Assembly (NCBI RefSeq): GCF_001625215.2
Contig: NC_030389.2
Location: forward strand, 39,979,454-40,043,453
Length of the DNA stretch: 64,000 nt
Origin: Daucus carota subsp. sativus
Lineage: Eukaryota > Streptophyta > Magnoliopsida > Apiales > Apiaceae
Direction: 5' to 3'
Notes under the pieces: model-generated
What the model was told of the DNA's origin: nothing
Seen by the model: only the letters and a program-made list of their open reading frames with translations
Databases searched by the model: none
Part shown: piece by piece, positions 45,114 to 54,409 of the stretch
Layout: every line of letters begins with the position of its first letter
How positions within the stretch are numbered: the first letter of the stretch is position 1
Translations under genes and position numbers: made by a program

Positions 45114-45278
45114 ATGGCCAAAGTCCCCACCGAGCACGCCCGTGATCAAAACCAGGTTATCCCTCTCTCTCGCTCTCCGCAACCCCCCCTCCCTCCCTCT
45201 CTTACACACACTCTCTCTCTCCCCATTCTCTCCCTCCCTCCCTCTGACGCTTACTCTCTCTCCCGCCCTTTTTCTGTG

Positions 45279-45312
<34 letters not shown>

Positions 45313-48300
45313 TACACACACTCTCTCTCCTCATTCTCTCCCTCCCTCCCTCTGACGCTTACTCTCTCTCCCGCCCTTTTTCTGTCTCTCTCTCTCAACC
45401 GCTCCCTCCCTCCCTATCTCTCTCTCTCTCTCTAACTCTCTCTCTCTCCCCCCTTTTTCTGTGTTTCTGCTGAACCCCCCCCCCCCCCTCTCTCTGTTCT
45501 CTCTCCGTGTTTCAATTACCCTAATTTTTTCATTACTTTGTGTATTTTTAATTTTGTAGTGTATATGATTTAAACTTTAATCTGTGTTTGAATTGTTGTT
45601 TATGTGTTCTCTAGTACATAGACTAAGTTATCGACACAATCGGTTAAGCTTGCTATTATTTGGGTATATGATTCTGCTCTGTTTTCTCTCTTTCCCCGCT
45701 CCTTTGTTGGATTACAACTACATGTTTCAATTTATGAAGAATGCATCAGATTTTTCGTACATGATTCCTGCCTCTACTTGTTATTTGCAGTTACGTGTTA
45801 TTTTTCGAATTTTCCAACGTCTGATTTATTAAGAATGTTATTTGCTGCTATGTAGGAGATAATGTATGTGTAAAAATGATGATGTGGTTTTTTTAGGTGG
45901 ACTAGTATATGTGAACATATTTTTATTTTTTGATTCTGTAACTCATTGTCACTAGTATAAATGATTAATGGTATATCTGATTGTTCGTGTCAGGATTCAC
46001 AAATGAATACCATTCTAGAGGAGCAGTTTTCGGACCAAGTTCTTGATGAATTTGTTCGCGTCGCTAATGAAGCTGCGGATGCTGCTGCTACTGTGATAAA
46101 ACAGTTCTTTTGGGAACCTAAATTGATTCAAACATTTAATAAGCGCGATGATGGTAATTGTTGCTTTTTTCTTTTGCTCCTTTTCTTTGTATTTTGCACT
46201 TATATTTTCAGCTTTATTGACCAAATTTATGTTTTTTTTCCCTATTAGATGGATTCATTGTTGAGCAAGCCACATCCGCTGACTTAGCTGCCGAGGATGC
46301 TATCACTGCGGTGATTTTACAGAATTTCCCAGATCATTTAATGTAAGTGAGACTGGCTGTATTCCTCCTTTAGCTCTTAATTTATGTTTAATTTGCTTGA
46401 CTGATGTTTGGGTAATTGATTGGAAACCTTAGTTTTGGCGAGGAAAGGGGTTGGTTACCGGAAGAGAGGCTAGCCGAATTTGTGTGGGTTATAGACCCTA
46501 TTGATGGCACTACCAGCTTCAAAAATGGTAACATAATCTTTACCCTCATCATAACATAACAAAGCCATTCGTTTTCGGTTTTGATCTTTTAAAGATTGAT
46601 TGTTCCTTATTGCCTCCTTTCAATGCTTACAGGAGTTCCGTTGTTTGGCACGCTCATAGCTCTTCTGCATAAGAGTAAGCCGGTATGATTCTCATTCTTT
46701 CTTTCTTTCTTTGCATTCACTTGCTTGTTAGCAGAGATGCATCCATACTCTATGTTTGTCTTCTCAATCAAGTGGTTGATGGTACCTTTTATTTGTACAA
46801 CTTTCAGATCTTGGGAATCATTGACCAGCCAATTTTACGGAAAAGATGGGTTGGAGTACAAGGAAGACCAACCACCGTGGATGGTCTACCCATACAGACC
46901 CGTCCCTGTGAACGGCTTTCGCAAGCAACGCTGTGAGTATACATCTGCCCAGTCACAATTCCACTGATTATCCTCTCCTTGTTTTTTTATTTTTTGCTTA
47001 TTTCTTTTTGAGTTCTGACTTCGGCCTTTTGAATTCGTTACTCCTCAGATATGCATCTAGCCCATTGCATTTTAGCGATGAAGAGCGAGAGGCCTTTAAC
47101 CGTGTCACGGAAAAGGTATGCTTTTATGGTTTCATCTAATCACTAGTTATTACCACTGCTGCTGTTTTCTGCTGTTCTTTTATGATATCATGATTTGGCA
47201 ACCACAAATTGGGTTCTAGGAGGTGTACAAATTTGTACTTGCACACCTTATAGCTTGATTGTACTTCTTGTGGAACCTGTTCCCGCATTCTTCGCATTAT
47301 ATCTCACAAGTTCTTTGGTCCCCTAGTTAGAGTCCTTTATTATGTTTCTCATGATATAGATCATATTTTACTCGTTTTTATAAGAATGATCAGCATGAGG
47401 AACATGAACCAAGTTTCACCACTCCGACCCTTTCCCTTTAACCTGCCAGACCAAAACTATTCCAGTCTATTGCAGCACTTTGGCAGGCAATGGCCATGTG
47501 AACTGAACTTCAGTAATTAGTGTGGCAGCCAATTCCCACCCCCAATATGTCGGGGAATTCCTTCCTTTACCCCCTTCTTGGAAATTAGACCCTCATGTTA
47601 TGAGTTAATGACTTGGAGATGAGAAATATAAAGTGGAAGACTTTATATTTCATGAGTATGGTTAATTGCGAGTATTTATGGTTTAAAGAAAATTTTGTTT
47701 AAATTTTGGGATTCCAGTACTTACACTTCCAAAGTTATGAGTTTAAAATAACATACTAACATTTTATAGTTTTTGTAACATTGAATTGGTTGATATTTTA
47801 GCAAATGATTACATGTAAGCCAGTGTCTGCCATTTTCTTCTTGCTGCTTAATGTTCATTTTTTTTATCTGAGAAAAGATTTCCGCGAAATGGTTAATATT
47901 TTCTTATAATGTGGGTGGTTCTCTCCCGCAGGTTCAAGAACCAATTTACGGTGCGGAGTGCTTTACCTATGGACTCTTAGCTTCAGGGTTTGTCGATGTC
48001 ATTGTCCAGTCTTTTCTTGGGGTAAGTAATATTCTCTATTTATCAATGTATAAGAAAATCGAAGGCTCGCCAAGGCAATATGAATCCTGGTGTGTGACTT
48101 GTGGTGCCTCCGGAAGTTGGTGTGCCTTACTGAAGTGAGGCTCAACCCTGAAAACTGAAGAAGAATTAAAAAAGAAAAGGTTGCTATAGATAATTTTGCA
48201 TTATGGGAGCCTTTTGAGTGCGGCTAGGTGCTACTTTTTTGCACCTTAAGTTCGCTTCAGTGTGCAGCACTTCTTTTAAATTTGTATCTCACATAATTAG

Positions 48301-48767
48301 GCACTTGGGCCCCTAGACCTTTCTGTTTCGTGCACTGCTCATTATGTATAACTCTCTTCCTATCTCTTAATATATACGTGTATGTTGGAATATGTAATAT
48401 TTATCATGCTAACGTTTTTCTTTTTGCAGCCATATGATTTTCTTGCTTTTATACCAATCATAGAAGGAGCTGGAGGAATTATTACAGATTGGGCTGGTCA
48501 GAAACTTCAGTGGGAAGCTTCTCCAGTGTCCAAAGGTATTTGGAGATTTTGTGTCTTTCTGCCTTTAAAAGCTCTTGTTTAAAAAAATTCTTGTTGACAA
48601 TACTGAACTAATGTTGTATATTTGTAAATTGATATGGCTTTTTCCGCTAATCTGTTGGTATTGCAGGTCCAACTTATTATCGCATAATAGCGGCTGGAGA
48701 TGACCAGGTTCACCAGGATGCACTGGAATATCTAAAGGAATGTTCGAGTATAACTGAGAATGAATGA
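45114..48767 (+). CDS. HISN7: Inositol-monophosphatase-family phosphatase, HISN7/IMPL2-like, ten exons
   Basis: Related to histidinol-phosphate phosphatase, the penultimate step of histidine synthesis. Exons 45114-45155, 45994-46153, 46249-46342, 46433-46527, 46633-46682, 46808-46932, 47049-47115, 47932-48021, 48430-48535, 48667-48767; all GT-AG, 309 residues. Metal-site motifs are present: GEERGW, WVIDPIDGTTSF and PYDFLAFIPIIEGAGG. ILGIIDQPILRKRWVG and LLASGFVDVIV also match IMPL2 closely. Exon 1 codes only MAKVPTEHARDQNQ, and I see no plastid transit peptide, unlike Arabidopsis IMPL2 (At4g39120). Around residue 65 the usual SPVTxAD is replaced by FIVEQATSAD. It may be a cytosolic paralogue with altered substrate use, or a transit-peptide exon may lie upstream. 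Confidence 0.85.
45191..45470 (+). repeat. CT-rich tract with ~110-bp tandem duplication in HISN7-like intron 1
   Basis: Dense CTCTCT/CCCTCC sequence. CTTACACACACTCTCTCTC, CCTCTGACGCTTACTCTC and CCGCCCTTTTTCTGT each occur twice about 108-110 bases apart, so two tandem copies are present (about 45191-45300 and 45301-45410). It lies directly after the first short coding exon. Confidence 0.8.
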
Positions 48768-49474
48768 GTTTTGTATTTAATTAGAAACTACTTATAGTGT
48801 AGCATTATTTCCAAAGTTTTATTTCATCTTCCATGTTTTTCCTGCTGTCTAACATATCACAAGAAGCGAGACAATGACAGTTTTCTACATTCTAGTTGAT
48901 GGGTAAAGAATTTAAGACTATTGAGGTACTACACATCAAATTTACAACACTCCAAATATTACACCTGTTTATTAATTCCTTCTTGATTCACCTTTCAACC
49001 AGATATGTTTTGTGGTTCATCAATATAAAAGCAAAGATAAAAAAGATAAATAAAATGGCAAAGTGGCAAAGTAAACTATGAACGAGCTTCGAATTCAAAC
49101 ACAGAAAGACACAAAAAAGAGTGCAGGTTAACAATTGCCAGGGCCATTATAAAAAAATAAAATGCATGCTTAAAATGCATCCAAACATCTAGTACACATC
49201 AATATCTTAAGTAACAACAACAGCTAGGCCTAATCAACATAGAAGAGAACATTGTTGCTTATTAATTGGATGTCTAAAAATTTGCTTTATGACTTCATTT
49301 TGCAATTATACAAGGCAGTATTTAATGCTTTAAAGGATATTGTCTATACAAATCTTGTCCAAGGCAAATTTCATTACACAAAAAACTGCGAAGCAGGAGG
49401 TTGGAAATCGATTCACGCATTTCACAACTTATCTTAATCATGTAGTTTAGAAGAAACAAAACATCATTGCACTC
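48768..49474. other. Spacer between convergent HISN7-like and PPR genes
   Basis: Holds both 3' UTRs. No gene or repeat recognised. Confidence 0.6.
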
Positions 49475-51490
49475 TCACTCTGGCGAAGACTTTGAATTAG
49501 CATCTTCAAAGTTCTCAACCTGACTGAGTCCTTTAATGATGGAATTTTGGGTACATGCTGATAGCAACACACCCTTATCTTGCATATCTTCCCATAAACC
49601 TTTTGCTTCCTGTAGTTCTCCCGCTTCACAAAGCTTCTCTATCAGGTTAGTATAAGACGCTGCAGGTGGTTGAAAGCCCCAATCCAGAAGATTATATAAG
49701 AACTTCATACCTTCAACTAGTTTACCATCCTTACAGAATCTCTTTATCATAAAGTTGCAAGTATTTTCTACAAAGCCACGGTCATCAAGCATTTTCTTGA
49801 ATAGATCACAAGCTGCTTCCATCTTCCCGTTCATACATAACCCAGTAATCATATTATTGTAACTCATAGTGGTGTCTTTGTAGCCTCTATCAAGAAATTC
49901 CTTGTGAAGTTCTTGAGCCCCATCAACATCACCAGCTTGAAAAAGCCGGCTGATGAAAAAAGTATATGTCTGCTCACACGGCATCATACCCTTCTCAACC
50001 ATCTCACTTAATAACTTCCTTGCATCTCTGAGCAATTTGGTTCTACAAAGACCATGAATTATTGTTGTATACATGACATTATTAGGAGCATACCCTCTAT
50101 CCTTGAAATTGTTAAAAATCCTAAACCCTTCCTTACTGTTGTTTGTCTTGCATAGCCAACGGATAATTTCCTGATAGATGTATATATCTTCCCTAACCAT
50201 AAAATTAAAACTCTTGTCTACCAAGCCACGGTCGATACCTTTGTGATGCATTTGTTCAAACAGATCCCAAGCTAACCCAATCTTTCCATTCAAACATAAC
50301 CCAGTAATCATAGTATTGTAACTCATAATACTCTGCTTGTACCCTCTTTCAAGCATTTGTTTGTAAGTCTCTTGAGCCCCGTTAATATCACCAACTTGAA
50401 AAAACCCACTAATGAGAACAATATATGTGTTCTTCCCCGGCTTCATCCCCTTTTCAATCATCTCATACAATAACTTCCTAGCATCTTCAACTTGTTTCAT
50501 TTTACAAAGACCATCAATCATCGTGGCATACATGAAACTATTCAGAGCATACCCTCTACCCCTAAGATCATTAAAGATCCTATAGCCTACTCTCCCTTTA
50601 TTATTCCAACACAACCAATGAATAATTTCTTGATAGATGTCTATACCCGGAAGACGACCATTAACAATCATACCATGCAGTAGTGCTGACACTCCATAAT
50701 ATTTCCTTTGCTTATAAAACCCCGATAATAACTTTATAAAAGCCACATTTCTCGGCACATTCCCATCTTTCAAACACTGTCGAAAAAGATCATACCCTTC
50801 CGGAAGCTTATCTTCACTACAAAGAGCCAAAATCAAACACGTAACCGTTTCAACATCGGGCTCAACACCATAACTCAACATATCCCCATACAATTTCCAA
50901 ACAACATCACTCCTCCCAACTCGAATCGCACCATTCAACCCAAAATTCCAAGTCTCCAACTTCGGAACACTCCCCCTCTCAACCAACTCATCAAAAACCC
51001 CAACCCCATCTCCAATCAATCCATTCTCAAACAAACAACAAGCAAACAACTCCAACGAACCCGACCCCGGATCAAATTTAGTAAATTCAAGAAAACGCAA
51101 CGCAGCATTCGCCGCCTTACTCTCAACAAGACAATCAAACATCAATCCAAGCAACTTCTCATCACTAGGTACCTCAAATTGACTACAAACCCAATAAAAA
51201 AATCTAATCTTTAACATAACATTACTTTGTTGCTTCACAAATTCACATAACAAATTAGTATCCGAAAAATCGATACCTGAGAAATCAGAAACAAGGGTGT
51301 TTTCCCATCTGGGTCGGCTTCTAACATACTTAGAAACATCTTTTGCAACCTGGGTCAAGCTTTCTTGCTTGTCAATGCTTGAATTCAACTGATCTTTAGA
51401 ACTAATACTAATGTTTCTAATATGAAAGGTGGGATTTTTAGGGGTTTGGCGAAGAAAAAACAATGTAAAAAATGATGGGTATCTTGCCAT
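49475..51490 (-). CDS. Pentatricopeptide repeat protein, P-class, probably mitochondrial
   Basis: 671 residues, one exon. PPR proteins bind organelle RNA sequence-specifically. The N-terminus (MARYPSFFTLFFLRQTPKNPTFHIRN) is basic and hydroxylated without acidic residues, fitting a mitochondrial presequence. Tandem ~35-residue PPR motifs run from about residue 170 to the end, for example ETWNFGLNGAIRVGRSDVVWKLYGDM, NSFMYATMIDGLCKMKQVEDARKLL and NTYIVLISGFFQVGDINGAQETYKQM. The last five to six motifs resemble the preceding set (YQEIIHWLC ... against YQEIIRWLC ...), so an internal duplication of several repeats is likely. No E or DYW tail. The RPRWENTLVSDFSGIDFSD start resembles Arabidopsis At5g18950 as I remember it. 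Confidence 0.93.
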   Translation of the reverse strand: MARYPSFFTLFFLRQTPKNPTFHIRNISISSKDQLNSSIDKQESLTQVAKDVSKYVRSRPRWENTLVSDFSGIDFSDTNLLCEFVKQQSNVMLKIRFFYWVCSQFEVPSDEKLLGLMFDCLVESKAANAALRFLEFTKFDPGSGSLELFACCLFENGLIGDGVGVFDELVERGSVPKLETWNFGLNGAIRVGRSDVVWKLYGDMLSYGVEPDVETVTCLILALCSEDKLPEGYDLFRQCLKDGNVPRNVAFIKLLSGFYKQRKYYGVSALLHGMIVNGRLPGIDIYQEIIHWLCWNNKGRVGYRIFNDLRGRGYALNSFMYATMIDGLCKMKQVEDARKLLYEMIEKGMKPGKNTYIVLISGFFQVGDINGAQETYKQMLERGYKQSIMSYNTMITGLCLNGKIGLAWDLFEQMHHKGIDRGLVDKSFNFMVREDIYIYQEIIRWLCKTNNSKEGFRIFNNFKDRGYAPNNVMYTTIIHGLCRTKLLRDARKLLSEMVEKGMMPCEQTYTFFISRLFQAGDVDGAQELHKEFLDRGYKDTTMSYNNMITGLCMNGKMEAACDLFKKMLDDRGFVENTCNFMIKRFCKDGKLVEGMKFLYNLLDWGFQPPAASYTNLIEKLCEAGELQEAKGLWEDMQDKGVLLSACTQNSIIKGLSQVENFEDANSKSSPE

Positions 51491-51672
51491 TTAGTATAGG
51501 CTTGTATAATTAGTGTATATACAAGCTCATGAATATAGTGTGATTTGTGTTAGTGTTTTTTTTGATGTAGACAAGGGTGAAACTACCTGGGGATTGAAAG
51601 AACGAAATGGAGGGACTAGTTCGGGTCGACCCGAATCTAATTTTTTCCCCCTCGAGGAGACGATCTCATTTA

Positions 51673-52231
51673 GGGTTTTATATCAAACTGGCCACCCATT
51701 ACGTCAAAATGTCTCACTTTACCCACCCATCTCATCGGGGGCTCGTTTGAGCCACTGTAAACAAAATATATATCATTTTACCCACAATACTATTCAGACA
51801 TTTTTATTTAATCATTTATAAAAAATTAACCATTTATTTTTTTGTTACAAAACCACCTCGAGTACCTTCATAATTGTCTCTAGTATTTATCAAAATAATT
51901 TGGAAATTAATAAAGCAACATAGCTATTTATTAAAAAAAATATTTAGAAATAAATATATATATTTATGTGATCACCCTAAGTATGTTGCCTTACAAATTT
52001 CTAAATTATTTTGATAAATAATAGAGACAATTATGAAGGTACTCAAAGTGATTTTGTAGTAAAAAACCAAACGATTGATTTTTTATAAATGATTAAGTAA
52101 ATAGGTATAAATAGAAATGTGAGTAAAATGATATATATTTGGTTTAAAGTGGCTTAAACGAATCCACGATGAGATGGGTGGGTAAAATGAGACATTTTGA
52201 CGTAATGGGTGGCCAGTTTGATATATAACCC
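51673..52231. mobile_element. MULE-type foldback element with 9-bp target duplication
   Basis: TCTCATTTA is duplicated exactly (51664-51672 and 52232-52240). Ends are long inverted repeats: GGGTTTTATATCAAACTGG / CCAGTTTGATATATAACCC, with GGCCACCCATTACGTCAAAA and CCCACCCATCTCATCG mirrored inside. The inner part (CTTCATAATTGTCTCTA, AAAATAATTT) is also inverted, so nearly all 559 bp can fold back. It sits about 180 bases upstream of the PPR start codon. Confidence 0.9.
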
Positions 52232-52240
52232 TCTCATTTA

Positions 52241-54409
52241 TGATAATCAAATTTTAATTGAATATAATTATATATTTTTAAAGAGCGTATTCAGATTTAC
52301 AAGCATTTTTATATACACGTAATTTGTATGGTTCAATCAAGATTTTTATCCAAATTAATTAAAAATTTTGATTTAAATTCTATCAAAGCTTTGTCAATTA
52401 TAACTTTTATAAAATATTTTTCGGTTTATCATTATATTCTTATTTGACAAATTTACCGAAAATTTCACATAAATTGGTAGTTAACTGATTAGTTTTAATT
52501 TCTATTTTTTGTAACTATTTTGTTTTTTTGAAACAATTTTTTGTACTATTATTCGTATGTTACTAGCATGATGGTTTGGTACTAAAAAAAAAAAATTATA
52601 ATATTACATGCTAGTGATGATATATGGAGCTGTGATTAATGATAATGATATGGTGACTGAATCACTTATTTTTTCGAATAATAATTTAATTTGAATGACT
52701 ACTTTTTGGCTACTACTTTACTTTTCAACTTGTAAAATAAAATTGTTATTAGTTATATGATTACTTTTCATGATTATCTTTAATTTTCTCAAAATAGCTT
52801 CAATTATCGCTCAGGTAGGTCTCGGAGTTTTTTTGTTTTTTTTTTTTATGAAAAAGGGTTACTGTCGAAACCCTTGCCTCTGTGTTTGAAACACAGTCTA
52901 AATTTCAACCTTACATTTTATTTCAAGTGCTGCTCCTACTGCTCTGCTACCAAGTACAGTAGATTGTTTCGGTTCTGGAGCAAACTCAAACCAATCTTAT
53001 CTTGTCAAGGCAACAGATAACTCCATAGGCTTTGATCACTGCCAAGATAATTGCAGGACAAAGTTGATGTACCTGTAAAGAAAACTGATGTCGAAAGGAA
53101 TGGTATTGGTAGGATTGTTTGGTTCCATAACACGTTGAAAGAAGGCTTTTTGCTCATCTGGAACTCGTTAACAGACTGCAAAAAGTGTGAGAACTCCCCG
53201 TCATTACACCAAAATGCCAACTGCCACTTCCGATCATCTCTCCAAAGCTCTCTGACATCTAATTCTTACCCTAACTTACGACGGAGTGAACAAGTTCAAG
53301 ACTACTGATAACTGATGGAGATTGTGTCGTTTCCCTCTAAATATGCTCCATGCTTATGCAATCCATCAGTTCTCAGACTTACCAATCACCTCCGTTTACC
53401 TACTTTTGTTCTAAAATCTACAAAAAGAAGTGAAGAGCTTGTCTGCCTACTGGTTTTACAGTTTTCAACAATGTAGTCTATTAAACCACGTAATACTGCT
53501 TCCAAAGTTTTAGCTACAAAACAGTAACAAGAGAAACCTTACCCAAGAACTACTTAATATATGCAAAATCAACTAGAATTTCTCATATGATAACAGGTTC
53601 CAAACTTCTCTGTTATCGAACCACATCACTGCCCAGTTTCCACCATGACACAGCCATGCCAGGCAGCCAGATTAAACTCCATACCAGTCTCAGGTTTACT
53701 AAAGAAGTAAAGATTGATGCTTTGCATGCCAATAATTAACGTATTAAGCATGAATATATGAATGTTCGATGTGTTGGATTATCAAAACAAATATCAGTGT
53801 TTAAAAGAACATGCCTCAGCTCAGAAGAAGTAAAGTCTGGGGCAAGGGAAAATGCAACTATAAGATCATTCAAGAGAATTTGCCGTAGTTTCTAATTCAT
53901 TAGAATGGAAATTATATCCTCGTCAATCAAATAAATGATTAAACACAGCTTAAGAGCATAAAGTCTCAGAGAACAAAGTGATATACCAAGCTACAACTTG
54001 AACAAAAAACCAAACATACTCTCTGGAAAACCCACAGTTCATCAGAAAATATATGCCTGTTAATAAAAACTAAAAGTGATAATATTGAAACACCGCTGAA
54101 CCAAGTACAGTTCCATTCCAGAATTTAAAAACAGCCTATTTTGAACATAGTTGTCATGTAATTTATACTTTTCAAGTACTTGTCAAAAGTTGTGGGGGAA
54201 AAAGTACCACTAATTTGAAAATGTACTGAACTGTAATTACAAATGTAATTACATACCCGACTCAAACCTCGAAACTGAAAACTAAAGACCTGTTCAACTT
54301 TGGATTTAGGGAGGGGTGAAAACTAGAACAGGGAGTTTCTTATAGAAAGGAGAAGAAAAAGAAAAAGAAAGTCCGATTAAAGTCGTCTCAACTTGGCTCA
54401 AATAGATTC
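52241..54409. other. Spacer between FRS and PPR genes
   Basis: AT-rich to ~52900, then more mixed. It should hold the 3' UTR of the minus-strand FRS gene next to 54410. Short open frames at 53005-53308 show no family resemblance. Confidence 0.5.

Noticed and set aside
45085-45473. Two overlapping Leu/Ser/Pro-rich frames
   Set aside because: They read through the CT microsatellite in intron 1; only the first 14 codons of the second frame (exon 1) are real.
53005-53308. Opposed short frames in the FRS-PPR spacer
   Set aside because: No signal peptide, domain or homology recognised; position fits spacer or UTR.
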